A DNA stretch of 64,000 bases from Pyruvatibacter mobilis (GCF_012848855.1 NZ_CP051630.1:3265501-3329500); one strand, 5' to 3'. Counted from the stretch's first letter, positions 26,833-35,826 are shown. The notes: generated by a model from the letters alone, not told the origin. Translations and numbers: made by a program.

Positions 26833-27183
26833 ATGACCAACTGGATGGGGAAGGCCGCGACATCAGCGGTGATCGCAGCGCTTGCGGCGGTTCTGCCTGC
26901 GGGAAGTGCCCTGGCTGAAGATCTCGAATTCCTGATCATCAATGATTCAGACGCTGACATCGTCGAGTTCCAGGTGTCTGATCCGGAGAGCAATGTCTGG
27001 AACAGCAATCTCATTCCGGAAGGCTATGTCCTGCCGTCGGGTAATGAGATTGTGGTGATTGTCGCGGATGGGCGCGACATCTGCGAGTATGATCTTCGCG
27101 CGGTATGGGATGATGGCGGCGAATATGTGGAGTATGACGCCAATCTCTGTGATCTCGGCGAATACACCTTTGTTGACCCCTAG
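26833..27183 (+). CDS. small secreted protein of an alphaproteobacterial conserved family
   Basis: 116 residues. A cleavable signal peptide (AALAAVLPAGSALA, cut before EDLEF) leaves a mature beta-rich domain of about 82 residues with a Cys pair (DICEYDLRAVWDDGGE and DANLCDL) that probably forms a disulfide. The pattern of a hydrophobic strand, aromatic residues, then C-x-(Y/W)-D-L-x-x-x-x-D-D-G resembles small periplasmic proteins common in Rhizobiales that databases sometimes mislabel as argininosuccinate lyase. Function unknown. The ATG at 26833 follows agggggagc; the ATG at 26818 is the alternative. Confidence 0.8.
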   Translation: MTNWMGKAATSAVIAALAAVLPAGSALAEDLEFLIINDSDADIVEFQVSDPESNVWNSNLIPEGYVLPSGNEIVVIVADGRDICEYDLRAVWDDGGEYVEYDANLCDLGEYTFVDP

Positions 27184-27201
27184 GTCATTGCGCTGGCGCG
27201 C

Positions 27202-27816
27202 TTAGCGCGCCCAGTCCGGCTGGTCGAAATGGCTGACCCGTGTCGGGCGGCCATGCACCGCCACTTCGTGGAACTGATGCAGCACCGCGCCGGTGGGTGC
27301 ATGGATCTGCGTGTCGTCCACATGCATGCGGATGATCGGACGGTCGAGGTCGGGGCCCTTGAGCAGCTCCGGTGAATCCGGCCTATCAAGGCTCGTGACG
27401 TTGAAATGATGGATTGAGGCCACTTCGTCCGGGTTGGGCGTGAGGCGCGGGGCGTCATGCCAGAAGACGAAGGCTGCGATCGCGTAGCCTGACCGGGTTT
27501 CGTAATCATCCAACCGGCCCAGGAGGTGCGCCGGTTCCAGCGTAAGGCCAAGTTCCTCCTGGGTTTCCCTCACCGCGCCCTCTAGGGCTGTTTCGCCTGC
27601 GTCGAGCCGCCCGCCGGGAAAGGCCCATTGGCCCGCATGGCCGCTCAGGCGGGGTGCACGGCGGGTGATGATGACGGAAGGGGCTGTGGTTACCGCATGC
27701 GGCGCGACGATGACGGCCACGCTGGCGCGCTTCAACTCCGTCTCGGCAATGAGGCGGGGGGTGAAGGCGTCCAAATGCGCCTTCATCCGGGTGCGGAGCG
27801 TGTCAGCATCAGTCAC
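27202..27816 (-). CDS. NUDIX hydrolase (CoA pyrophosphatase-like)
   Basis: 204 residues. A complete Nudix box (G-G-x5-E-x7-R-E-x2-E-E-L-G) lies at residues about 65-88, preceded by WAFPGGR. The N-terminal part with RRAPRLSGHAGQWAFPGG matches the NudL/CoA diphosphatase subgroup, which cleaves CoA and acyl-CoA to 4'-phosphopantetheine and 3',5'-ADP. That would fit the acyl-CoA-handling genes nearby. It is 7 bases from the MDR reductase stop, in the same orientation, so probably cotranscribed. The stop codon sits in the loop of a perfect hairpin. Confidence 0.9.
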   Translation of the reverse strand: MTDADTLRTRMKAHLDAFTPRLIAETELKRASVAVIVAPHAVTTAPSVIITRRAPRLSGHAGQWAFPGGRLDAGETALEGAVRETQEELGLTLEPAHLLGRLDDYETRSGYAIAAFVFWHDAPRLTPNPDEVASIHHFNVTSLDRPDSPELLKGPDLDRPIIRMHVDDTQIHAPTGAVLHQFHEVAVHGRPTRVSHFDQPDWAR

Positions 27817-27822
27817 GGGCGA

Positions 27823-28842
27823 TCAGCTGACCTTGATGAGGCGGCGGCCGAAACTGTCGCCCTTGAACAGGCCGGCATAGGCGTCTGGTGCATTCTCGAT
27901 GCCGTCGATGATCTCCTCGCGGTAGATCAGCTTGCCGTCATTGATCCACTCAACCATCTGAATGGCGGCTGTGCCGAACTCGCGGACAAAATCCAGCACC
28001 ACGAAGCCGCGCATGGTCAAGCGCTGGGTGATGAAGGGCAGGGTGTTGCGGATGCCGTGCGGTTCTGCGCGGTTATATTCCGACAGCTGACCGGAGACAG
28101 CGATGCGCCCGCCGGGTTTCAGCACATTGATGGCGGCGTCCAGCATCTCACCGCCGACATTGTCGAAATAGATGTCTGCACCACCATCGCAGGCCTCACG
28201 CATGGCGGCTTCAAGGTCATCGGCTTCGCGGTAGTTGAGGCAGGCGTCGAAGCCTGCTTCCGCCGTCAGCCAGTCGCATTTTGCCTTGGAGCCGGCAATG
28301 CCGACGACGCGGCCTGCGCCCATCAGCCTGGCCAGCTGGCCCGCGGTGGCGCCGACCGGTCCGGAGGCTGAGGAAATGAGCACGGTTTCGCCTTCGGCGA
28401 GCTGGCCGATGTCCTTGAGGCCGAACCAGGACGTCATGCCGGGGATGCCGAGAATGCCGATGGCTGCGGTGGGGGTGACATTGCCGTTGAACAGGCGGGG
28501 GTCATGCTTGACGCAATGCTTGTCCCGCGCCACCAAAGCGGACTGCCAGCCGAACCCGCCGGATACGAAGTCGCCTTCCTTGAGCCTGTCGCTGCGGCTT
28601 TCCTCGACCACGCCGACGCCGGCGCTGGTGATGAGGCTGCCGATGGGCGTGGCACCCACATAGGTGTCGCGCGACAGAGCAGGGCGCATGCCGGGGTCGA
28701 GGGAGAAATGGGTGACGCGGACACGGACCTGCCCGTCCTCAAGTGCCGGCAGCGGGGCTTCCTCGAGCTTGAAGGTGTTGCCGTCGGGGATGCCTGCGGG
28801 GCGCTCGGCCAGAACCCAGCGGCGGGATGTCGTGCTTCCCAT
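27823..28842 (-). CDS. NADP-dependent medium-chain reductase (zinc-independent MDR, CurA/prostaglandin-reductase type)
   Basis: 339 residues. The N-terminal GroES-like domain (WVLAERPAG, VRVTHFSLDPGMRPALS) lacks zinc ligands. The Rossmann domain has SASGPVGATAGQLARLMGAGRVVGIAGS and YFDNVGGEMLDAAI, signatures of alkenal/one oxidoreductases that reduce the C=C bond of unsaturated ketones or aldehydes with NADPH. The ATG at 28842 follows agggaga; the upstream in-frame codon at 28896 is in the divergent promoter gap. It is divergent from the acyl-CoA dehydrogenase gene with about 60 bases between the starts. Confidence 0.92.
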   Translation of the reverse strand: MGSTTSRRWVLAERPAGIPDGNTFKLEEAPLPALEDGQVRVRVTHFSLDPGMRPALSRDTYVGATPIGSLITSAGVGVVEESRSDRLKEGDFVSGGFGWQSALVARDKHCVKHDPRLFNGNVTPTAAIGILGIPGMTSWFGLKDIGQLAEGETVLISSASGPVGATAGQLARLMGAGRVVGIAGSKAKCDWLTAEAGFDACLNYREADDLEAAMREACDGGADIYFDNVGGEMLDAAINVLKPGGRIAVSGQLSEYNRAEPHGIRNTLPFITQRLTMRGFVVLDFVREFGTAAIQMVEWINDGKLIYREEIIDGIENAPDAYAGLFKGDSFGRRLIKVS

Positions 28843-28901
28843 TTTCGTGTCTCCCTGCTTTGTTGTTGAAAACGACATAGCAAGCTTCAGGGACAACGGA
28901 A

Positions 28902-30080
28902 ATGACCAATGCCGCGCAGAGTTTCATCGATGAGCCGGAGCATGTGGGCCTGTTGCGCGACACGCTCAAACGCTTCGTCGCCGAAAAAGCCCCGCGCGAG
29001 AAGCGGCGCGACTGGGACAAGGCGCATCAGTTTCCGCGCGATGTGTTTGCGGAGCTGGGCCAGCTGGGTATCTGTGGGCTGACGATTCCCGAAGCCTATG
29101 GCGGGGCCGGCGTTGACCTCATGGCGGCGGTGGCAGCCATTGAAGAATTGGCGCAGGCGGGGGCGTTTCTGGCCGGGCCGTTCATCCATGCGGCTTTTTA
29201 CGGCGGTGCCAATGTGGCCGAGAACGGGTCTGACGCCCAGAAGGCGGAGATGCTGCCGAAGCTTGCGGCGGGGGAGATGTTCTTCGCCTATGGGCTGTCG
29301 GAGCCGGATGTGGGCGGCGACCTTCCCAATGTGAAGACGCGGGCCCGCATGGAGGGGGATGAGATCGTCATCAACGGGGCCAAGCGCTGGTGCACCGGGG
29401 CGGATTTTGCGGATGTCATCTACTGCCTGGTCAATTCGGACCCGGACGGCAAGAAGTACAAGAACCTCTCAGTCGTGCTGGTGCCGGTGTCAGCGCCGGG
29501 TATCACCATGCAGCCGATCGAGCATGCCAATCTGCGCTACACGCTGTCGTCGGATGTCTATTTCGATGATGTGCGGGTGCCGGCGTCCTGCGTGCTGGGC
29601 GGGCCGGATATGTGGAACCGCGGCTGGGGGCAGCTTGCGGGCCGCACGCTGGATGTGGAGAAGATCGAGATTACGGCGGTGGCCTACGGGCTGGCGCGGG
29701 CAGCGGTGGAAGAGGCCTGGCAATATGCCCAGGAGCGTGAGCAGTTCGGCTGTGTGATCTCCGGCCACCAATCGGTTCGGCATGCCCTAGTGGACGCCAA
29801 GACCAAACTGCAGGCCTGCCGGCACATGCTCTATCACGCGGTCTGGCTGGCGCAGGAGGGGCGGCCCTGTTCGGTTGAGACCAGCATGGCCAAGCTCTTT
29901 ATCGGCGACACGGCGGTTGAGATCGCGCTCATTTGCCAGCGGGTGATGGGGGCCTATGCCCTGTCGGACGGCTATGACATGGAGCGTCATGTGCGGGACA
30001 TTCTGGGGATGCCGATTGTCGGCGGGTCGTCCAACATGCAGCGCAACAACATTGCCGCGCGGCTGGGGTTGCCGGAATAG
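28902..30080 (+). CDS. acyl-CoA dehydrogenase
   Basis: 392 residues, typical length. FAD-dependent alpha,beta-dehydrogenation of an acyl-CoA. The N-terminal helical domain is followed by FAYGLSEPDVGGDLPNV, the conserved FAD/substrate-binding strand, then the beta domain with INGAKRWCTGADFADV, and the C-terminal helical domain with YAQEREQFG and the terminal FAD-contact stretch GMPIVGGSSNMQRNNIAARLGL. The substrate is not fixed by sequence; such members act on branched, aromatic or steroid side-chain CoA esters as well as fatty acids. A D-aminoacylase-like gene follows 71 bases downstream. Confidence 0.92.
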   Translation: MTNAAQSFIDEPEHVGLLRDTLKRFVAEKAPREKRRDWDKAHQFPRDVFAELGQLGICGLTIPEAYGGAGVDLMAAVAAIEELAQAGAFLAGPFIHAAFYGGANVAENGSDAQKAEMLPKLAAGEMFFAYGLSEPDVGGDLPNVKTRARMEGDEIVINGAKRWCTGADFADVIYCLVNSDPDGKKYKNLSVVLVPVSAPGITMQPIEHANLRYTLSSDVYFDDVRVPASCVLGGPDMWNRGWGQLAGRTLDVEKIEITAVAYGLARAAVEEAWQYAQEREQFGCVISGHQSVRHALVDAKTKLQACRHMLYHAVWLAQEGRPCSVETSMAKLFIGDTAVEIALICQRVMGAYALSDGYDMERHVRDILGMPIVGGSSNMQRNNIAARLGLPE

Positions 30081-30151
30081 GGACAGGCAGGGACTGTGCT
30101 GCTAGGCTTGGCTCCGAAAACAAGAACACATGACTTTCAGGGAGGGATCAG

Positions 30152-31867
30152 ATGGCTTCGTTTGATCTTGTGATCCGCGGCGGCCGCATTGCGGACGGGT
30201 CCGGTGGTGACATCTTCACGGGCGATGTTGCAGTGAAGGACGGCCTTGTTGCCGAAGTGGGCGAGGTGACGGCCAAGGGCGCGCGTGAGATCGACGCGGA
30301 TGGCGCGCTGGTGACGCCGGGCTTTGTTGACATTCACACCCATTATGACGGGCAGGTCACCTGGGCGAGCCAGCTGACGCCCTCGTCCTGGCACGGGGTG
30401 ACAACCGCCATCATGGGCAATTGCGGTGTCGGGTTTGCGCCCTGCAAACCTCAGGACCATGACCGCTTGATCCGCCTGATGGAGGGCGTGGAAGATATTC
30501 CCTTCCCGGTTCTGGCTGATGGGCTGCCCTGGGACTGGGAGAGCTTTCCGGATTATCTCGACAGCCTGTCGAACAAGCAGTTCGATATCGACTTCGCGGC
30601 CCAGGTGCCGCATGCCGCGTTGCGGGTCTATGTGATGGGAGAGCGCGGTGCGAACCGCGACAAGGCGAGCGCAGATGACATCGCCGCGATGGGCAAGCTT
30701 GCCCGCGAAGCTGTCGAGGCAGGTGCCATTGGTTTCACGACGTCGCGTACCCTTAATCACCAGACATCGGAAGGCGATCCAACCCCGACACTGACGGCTG
30801 CTGAAGACGAGTTGATGGGGATCGCGCTGGAGATTGGCAAGGCCGACAAGGGCGTGCTCCAGGTGGTGTCGGATTTCCGCAAGCGGCGCGACGAGATGGA
30901 TATGTTCCAGCGCATCGTCGAGAGATCCGGGCGGCCCATGTCGATATCAGTGGCGCAGACGGATCTGGCTCCCGATGCCTGGAAGTGGCTGCTGGCTGAA
31001 ATCGAGGGCGCAAATGAGCGTGGCCTTGAAATGCGGGCGCAGGTTGCGCCGCGTCCCGTCGGTATTCTGGTCGGGCTCGAACTGACGCTCAATCCGTTTA
31101 CGGCTTATCCGGCCTTTCGTGAGATCGAAGATGCGCCGCTGGCCGAAAAGGTGGCCAAGCTGTCGGACCCGGACTTCCGGGCGTGCCTGCTCTCGCAGGA
31201 GCCGTCGTCGGATCACCCGTTTGTGCAGTCACTCATCCGCCAGTTCGGGCTCATGTTCCCGCTGGGTGATGTGCCGGATTATGAGCCCACGCCGGACAAG
31301 ATGCTGAAGGCACAGGCCGAGCGCGCGGGCAAATCCGTCGAGGAGCTGGCGCTGGATTACATGCTGGCCGATGGCGGGCGCGGTCCGGGTACGGCCATGT
31401 TGCTGTTCCCCTTCCTCAATTACGCGAACGGGTCTCTGGACCCGTCATACGAGATGATGCGCCATCCCAATGCGGTCATGGGGCTTTCCGATGGCGGGGC
31501 GCATATGGGCACCATCTGTGATGGTTCGTTCCCGACGACACTGCTTCAGCACTGGACACGCGACCGGACGCGCGGACCCAAGCTGGACCTGCCTTTCGTC
31601 GTCCGTGCGCAGACTGCGGCGACGGCAAAAGCCGTCGGGCTTCGGGATCGGGGCCTGCTGCGGCCTGGGCTCAAGGCTGACATCAACGTCATCGATTACG
31701 ACGGTCTCAGGCTGCACGCCCCTGAGATCCGCCATGACCTTCCGGGCGGCGGACGTCGGCTATTGCAGCGCGCAGACGGCTATCTGGCGACCATCGTGTC
31801 GGGTGATGTCATCTATGAGAATGCCGAACCCACCGGCGCGCTGCCCGGGCGGCTGGTGCGCAGCTAG
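30152..31867 (+). CDS. N-acyl-D-amino-acid deacylase family amidohydrolase
   Basis: 571 residues. Amidohydrolase-superfamily TIM barrel with the metal motif DIHTHYDGQ at residues about 59-67 after a small N-terminal beta domain (DLVIRGGRIADGSG). NCGVGFAPC supplies the conserved Cys used as metal ligand in D-aminoacylases, and GLSDGGAHMG near residue 450 gives the catalytic Asp. Members cleave N-acyl-D-amino acids or related amides; many copies in alphaproteobacteria have unknown natural substrates. Start: ATG at 30152 behind gggaggga. It is convergent with gmhB. Confidence 0.9.
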   Translation: MASFDLVIRGGRIADGSGGDIFTGDVAVKDGLVAEVGEVTAKGAREIDADGALVTPGFVDIHTHYDGQVTWASQLTPSSWHGVTTAIMGNCGVGFAPCKPQDHDRLIRLMEGVEDIPFPVLADGLPWDWESFPDYLDSLSNKQFDIDFAAQVPHAALRVYVMGERGANRDKASADDIAAMGKLAREAVEAGAIGFTTSRTLNHQTSEGDPTPTLTAAEDELMGIALEIGKADKGVLQVVSDFRKRRDEMDMFQRIVERSGRPMSISVAQTDLAPDAWKWLLAEIEGANERGLEMRAQVAPRPVGILVGLELTLNPFTAYPAFREIEDAPLAEKVAKLSDPDFRACLLSQEPSSDHPFVQSLIRQFGLMFPLGDVPDYEPTPDKMLKAQAERAGKSVEELALDYMLADGGRGPGTAMLLFPFLNYANGSLDPSYEMMRHPNAVMGLSDGGAHMGTICDGSFPTTLLQHWTRDRTRGPKLDLPFVVRAQTAATAKAVGLRDRGLLRPGLKADINVIDYDGLRLHAPEIRHDLPGGGRRLLQRADGYLATIVSGDVIYENAEPTGALPGRLVRS

Positions 31868-31920
31868 TGCCTCCGGCGACGCGGGCCATGCTGTGAGAAG
31901 ATTTGCGGGGAGCTCGTGGA

Positions 31921-32481
31921 TCAGAGGATCTGGCGGAGCCAGTTTTCTGCCGCTGCGAGGTCCTCAAGTCTGGTGACGTCCTCGGCGTCGTCGCCGCTCG
32001 GCTCTCCATCCTGCGGGATGCCAACCAGTGCCCTGTGTGTTACGCGGGCCGCGCGAGCTGCCTGCATGTCCGTCCATTTGTCGCCCAGCATGGCGGATGC
32101 CGCCATGTCGATATCATGGGCGTCACGGGCCGCCAGGAACATGCCTGGATTGGGCTTTCGCAGCGGATGATCCCTGCCGTCCAGGCCCTTGAGGTAGGGG
32201 CAATGATATACCTGCGTTAGCGGTACGCCTTCCGCCTCGAATCGGGCGCTCATCCATCGGGTGATGGTCTGGTAGGTTTCTTCGCTGTAATAGCCGCGCG
32301 CAATTCCGGACTGGTTGGTGACCACGATCAGCAACGCACCAAGGTCGCGGGCTGTGCGGGTCAGGTCAAAGATACCGGGCATCCACTCGAAGGCGGAGGG
32401 GTCGTGGACATAACCCTTGTCCACATTGATGATGCCGTCACGGTCCAGGAAGAGAGCTTTGCGGGGCAAGGGGATGGTCAC
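31921..32481 (-). CDS. gmhB: D-glycero-beta-D-manno-heptose 1,7-bisphosphate 7-phosphatase
   Basis: 186 residues. HAD-superfamily phosphatase of the histidinol-phosphatase/GmhB group. The nucleophile motif is LFLDRDGIIN near the N-terminus, then VVTNQSGIARGYY (motif II) and HCPYLKGLDG, a zinc-loop-like segment, LRKPNPGMF and MLGDKWTDMQAA (motif IV). It removes the 7-phosphate in the ADP-heptose pathway for the LPS core. GmhA is encoded about 14 kb to the right, so the heptose genes are scattered; the kinase and epimerase genes are not in the window. Confidence 0.9.
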   Translation of the reverse strand: MTIPLPRKALFLDRDGIINVDKGYVHDPSAFEWMPGIFDLTRTARDLGALLIVVTNQSGIARGYYSEETYQTITRWMSARFEAEGVPLTQVYHCPYLKGLDGRDHPLRKPNPGMFLAARDAHDIDMAASAMLGDKWTDMQAARAARVTHRALVGIPQDGEPSGDDAEDVTRLEDLAAAENWLRQIL

Positions 32482-32557
32482 GCGGAAGTGAGGGGAGCGA
32501 GGTGAGTGGTGCGCCTATCTAACGCACAGATCGCGAGCCCGGCAAAGGAGCAATCAC

Positions 32558-33250
32558 GTGACGGATCAGCGTTCCGGCCAGAAGCCCATCACCCTGCATG
32601 CCGATCTGTCGCTACCTGCCGAGGTGGATACCGCAGCGCTTGACTGGGTGCCGTCACCCATGGCGGGCGTGGAGCGCCGGATGATAGAGCGGGATGGCGG
32701 CGAGGTGGCGCGAGCGACAAGCCTCGTTCGCTACCAGCCGGGCAGCCGTTTCTCCGCCCACCGTCATGACATGGGAGAGGAGTATCTCGTTCTCGAGGGC
32801 ACATTCTCCGACAATGACGGGGACTTCCCGGTCGGCAGCTATGTGCGGAATCCACCCGGTTCTTCCCATGCGCCGCATACGGATGAAGGTGCGGTGATCC
32901 TCGTCAAGCTGCGGCAGATGCCGGAGGGTGAAACCCGCACTGTGCATGTCGATACGTTGGTTGCCCCTTTCCTGCCAGCCGGTGCACCGGGCCATGAGCG
33001 GCAGGTTCTGTTCGAGGCTGACTATGAGCGCGTGGCAATCGAGAGGCTACGTCCGGGTGTCAGTCTGGAGGCCAGCCGCCAAGGTGGCGAAGAGCTGTTT
33101 GTGCTCGACGGGACGCTTTCCTATGGCGGGGATCTTTACAAGGCCGGCGCCTGGATTCGCCGTGCGGCAGGGCAGGAGCAGCCGGTGGCCTCACCTGATG
33201 GCGTGCGGTTCTGGGTGAAGCGGGGGCACCTGCCGGGCCCGGCACAGTGA
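32558..33250 (+). CDS. ChrR-like bicupin protein
   Basis: 230 residues made of two cupin domains. The first has ARATSLVRYQPGSRFSAHRHDMGEEYLVLEG (His, His, Glu metal ligands), as in the C-terminal cupin of the ChrR anti-sigma factor; the second (EASRQGGEELFVLDG) has lost the histidines. There is no N-terminal zinc anti-sigma domain, so it is not a full ChrR. It may be a stand-alone sensor or an enzyme. No ECF sigma factor gene adjoins it. It faces the radical SAM gene, with stops 6 bases apart. Confidence 0.88.
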   Translation: MTDQRSGQKPITLHADLSLPAEVDTAALDWVPSPMAGVERRMIERDGGEVARATSLVRYQPGSRFSAHRHDMGEEYLVLEGTFSDNDGDFPVGSYVRNPPGSSHAPHTDEGAVILVKLRQMPEGETRTVHVDTLVAPFLPAGAPGHERQVLFEADYERVAIERLRPGVSLEASRQGGEELFVLDGTLSYGGDLYKAGAWIRRAAGQEQPVASPDGVRFWVKRGHLPGPAQ

Positions 33251-33256
33251 GTGCTG

Positions 33257-34204
33257 TCAGCCGGAGCAGCTGGCACCGCCAAGGACACAGAATCGTGCGC
33301 AATGGGCGTGGTTCAACGATACCGGCTGCATGCTTTCTTTCAGCGTCGTGCCGAGTTCAAAGCGGGTGTCGTAGGCAATGAGGGTGCACGCGAGGATTGC
33401 CGGCGCCTCGGCTCCCTTTCGCTTCACAGCCATGCGGGCATTCGAGCACATGATGTCTGCCGGTGACTTGCCGAGAAGGCCCCAGCATTGCGTGGTGATT
33501 TCCGGCACATCAGCTGCCTCGTCCATCTCGGGGAAGATCACGAGGTCGGCGGGGTCGCTGGCATCAAGGTCGAGGTCCAGGTCATTAAAGAGGCGCGCAT
33601 AGCCTGCACGCTCATCCGCTTCCGTCTCGCCAGAGAGCATTCGCCCGGCGATAGACAGGGTAAAGCCGTTGCGCGCCAGCCACCTGATGCCGTCGATCAT
33701 CGGGTCCCACGAATTGGGGCCTCGTTCTGCTTCGTGCACCGCCTTGGAATAATGGTCGACCGACACGCGGATCGAGAGGCGGTTGCCAAAAAGTGTCTGC
33801 AGGGCGAGGAGTGCTTGCGACGGTCCTGGGCGCTGCATCGGCCGCATGGCGTTGGTCAGCACCAGCACCTCGTGGCCGCGCTTCAGGGCATCACCCAGCA
33901 TGGCGGTGAAATCGGGGTTCATGAAGGGTTCGCCGCCAGTGAACCCAACTTCGCGGAGACCCAGTTCCTCCCGCTCTGCTTCGTCCAGCAGCGTCGCCAC
34001 TTCTGCTGCGCTGATGTATTCCAACGCGTCATTGGTGGGGGTCGACTCGATATAGCAATTAGCGCAGGCCAGATTGCAGAGCGTCCCTGTGTTGACCCAC
34101 AGGGTTTCGAGGGCGCGCGGCGCTACCCAGGCGCGGCTTTCGCCCGTGGCCGTCAGGCGGGGATCCTGAAATTTTCCCTCGATGGTCCGCGGCATTTCAT
34201 TCAT
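33257..34204 (-). CDS. radical SAM protein with C-terminal cysteine cluster
   Basis: 315 residues from the ATG at 34204. The 4Fe-4S/SAM motif is C43-NLA-C47-AN-C50 (CxxxCxxC), followed by GFTGGEPFMNP, the GGE motif that holds SAM, and VLTNAM. The last 90 residues carry at least seven Cys (CWGLLGKSP, DIMCSN, ILACTL, HCARFCVLGGASC), consistent with one or more auxiliary Fe-S clusters as in SPASM-type enzymes. Substrate unknown; no obvious precursor peptide gene is next to it. An upstream in-frame codon (34255) would add 17 residues of poor quality. Confidence 0.88.
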   Translation of the reverse strand: MNEMPRTIEGKFQDPRLTATGESRAWVAPRALETLWVNTGTLCNLACANCYIESTPTNDALEYISAAEVATLLDEAEREELGLREVGFTGGEPFMNPDFTAMLGDALKRGHEVLVLTNAMRPMQRPGPSQALLALQTLFGNRLSIRVSVDHYSKAVHEAERGPNSWDPMIDGIRWLARNGFTLSIAGRMLSGETEADERAGYARLFNDLDLDLDASDPADLVIFPEMDEAADVPEITTQCWGLLGKSPADIMCSNARMAVKRKGAEAPAILACTLIAYDTRFELGTTLKESMQPVSLNHAHCARFCVLGGASCSG

Positions 34205-34383
34205 GTGTCGGAGATAAGCCGCTAGGCAGATGGGCGTCCACTGAAAACCCCCCAATTTTGAACAGTTGGATGTTCAACGCTGCGTGACCTTGCCGGTAGG
34301 CGACGCAGGGGAAGCCATGGCAGACTGCGTTGCGAACCTTTTCAATTCCGATCCAAGAACGAAACCGCGACAGGAGACGCACC

Positions 34384-35487
34384 ATGTCCGCAGAGGCTGT
34401 TGAATTCGAGGTCCGCAAGGACAAGCTGGCCGAGACGCGACTGGAAAAGCAGGCCGCGCCGGATCTGGCTCCCGGTGAGGTGCTGCTGAAGGTTGAGCGC
34501 TTTTCGCTCACCGCCAACAACATCACCTATGCGGTGTTTGGTGATGCCATGCGCTACTGGGATTTCTTCTCCGACCGCAGTGAGGAGGCGGAATTCGGCC
34601 GCATCCCGGTATGGGGCTTCGGCGAAGTGGTTGCCTCAAATGCCGAAGGGGTTGCTGTAGGCAAGCGCTTCTATGGCTATTTCCCGATGTCGACTCATCG
34701 TGTCGCCAAGGCGGGCAAAATTTCCGAGCATGGGTTCTTTGACGTATCCGGTGTGCGGGGTGAGCTTGCGCCGGTCTACAGCCAGTTTATGGCGACAGAA
34801 TCTGATCCGCTTTATGCGCCGGAAGACGAAGACCAGATCATGCTGTTCCGGCCGCTGTTCACCACCAGCTTCATTCTCGATGACTGGCTGGCGCAGAACG
34901 ACTTCTTCGGCGCCAGCACGGTGATCCTGTCGAGTGCGTCGTCGAAGACATCGCTGGGGCTTGCCTTCCTGCTGAAGAACAACCGCGGTGACAAGGTGAA
35001 GGTGGTAGGGCTGACATCCGGGTCCAACAAGGACTTCGTCGAGAGCACAGGGTGTTATGACGACGTCGTCACCTATGACGCCATCTCCGGGCTCGATGCC
35101 TCTGTGCCGGCGGCCTTCGTGGACATGGCCGGCAACTCCTCTGTCCGTGCCGATATCCACACCCACTTCAAGGACAATCTCAAGCTGTCCTCAGCCGTTG
35201 GCGGTACCCACTGGGACAGCGTTGGCGGCGGGCAGGACGGGCTGCCGGGCCCGCAAGTGGAGCTGTTCTTCGCGCCCACCCATATCGAGCGGCGGATGAA
35301 GGACTGGGGCGGTCAGGGATTTCAGTCGCGGGTGGCGGATGCCTGGAAGAGCTTTATTCCGGAAACCAAAAAGTGGATCGGGGTGGTTCATACCTCCGGT
35401 GCTGGCAAGGTGGAGCCTGTCTATCAGGAAGTTCTGGGCGGCAAGACGCCTCCCAACAAGGCGCATATTCTGTCGTTGTGGGACTGA
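34384..35487 (+). CDS. DUF2855 family protein
   Basis: 367 residues. DUF2855 proteins look like degenerate medium-chain reductases: an N-terminal GroES-like part (VLLKVERFSLTANNITYAVFG, WGFGEVVAS) and a Rossmann-like part (VILSSASSKTSLGLAFLL, VVGLTS). The typical glycine-rich coenzyme loop is altered. Activity is unknown; they often occur with acyl-CoA or alkane metabolism genes. Start at the ATG behind caggagacgcacc. It is convergent with the TM2 gene, with stops only 3 bases apart. Confidence 0.9.
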   Translation: MSAEAVEFEVRKDKLAETRLEKQAAPDLAPGEVLLKVERFSLTANNITYAVFGDAMRYWDFFSDRSEEAEFGRIPVWGFGEVVASNAEGVAVGKRFYGYFPMSTHRVAKAGKISEHGFFDVSGVRGELAPVYSQFMATESDPLYAPEDEDQIMLFRPLFTTSFILDDWLAQNDFFGASTVILSSASSKTSLGLAFLLKNNRGDKVKVVGLTSGSNKDFVESTGCYDDVVTYDAISGLDASVPAAFVDMAGNSSVRADIHTHFKDNLKLSSAVGGTHWDSVGGGQDGLPGPQVELFFAPTHIERRMKDWGGQGFQSRVADAWKSFIPETKKWIGVVHTSGAGKVEPVYQEVLGGKTPPNKAHILSLWD

Positions 35488-35490
35488 TTT

Positions 35491-35826
35491 TCAGTCCAGG
35501 GAAGTCGATGCGTCCGGTTTGCTTTCGCCAAGGTTAGTAGATGAAGATCGCGCTAGAAGGTCGGTCGTAATTCGCTGTCTGATCTCGTCTTGCCGCTTTC
35601 GAACCATCCCAGGAATGAGAAAAGCGTCGATTAAAAGCCAGATGAAACCGACAAAAATAAAGTAAGAGAGGATTTGTATGATAGCAGTTACGGCTTCGCC
35701 TAGGTAGAATCTGTGTGCGCTGACCAATCCAAGAAAGAACCATAGAAGATATGCAATTCCTGTGCTTGGTCCATCATTGCTTACACGTTGCTCAATTAGC
35801 GAGAGTTCTGCTGTTGTAAGTGCCAT
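35491..35826 (-). CDS. TM2 domain-containing membrane protein
   Basis: 111 residues. The TM2 domain (residues about 22-75) comprises two membrane helices joined by a short loop: AYLLWFFLGLVSAHRFYLG and then IIQILSYFIFVGFIWLLIDAFLIPGMV, ending in a charged tail. Function is unknown; the domain is widespread and occurs with many partners. Base composition is clearly more AT-rich than that of the genes on either side, so it may have been acquired separately. Confidence 0.88.
   Translation of the reverse strand: MALTTAELSLIEQRVSNDGPSTGIAYLLWFFLGLVSAHRFYLGEAVTAIIQILSYFIFVGFIWLLIDAFLIPGMVRKRQDEIRQRITTDLLARSSSTNLGESKPDASTSLD

Noticed and set aside
32558-33250. Bicupin as a ChrR anti-sigma factor
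   Set aside because: It lacks the N-terminal zinc anti-sigma domain and no ECF sigma gene is next to it, so only the cupin relationship is claimed.
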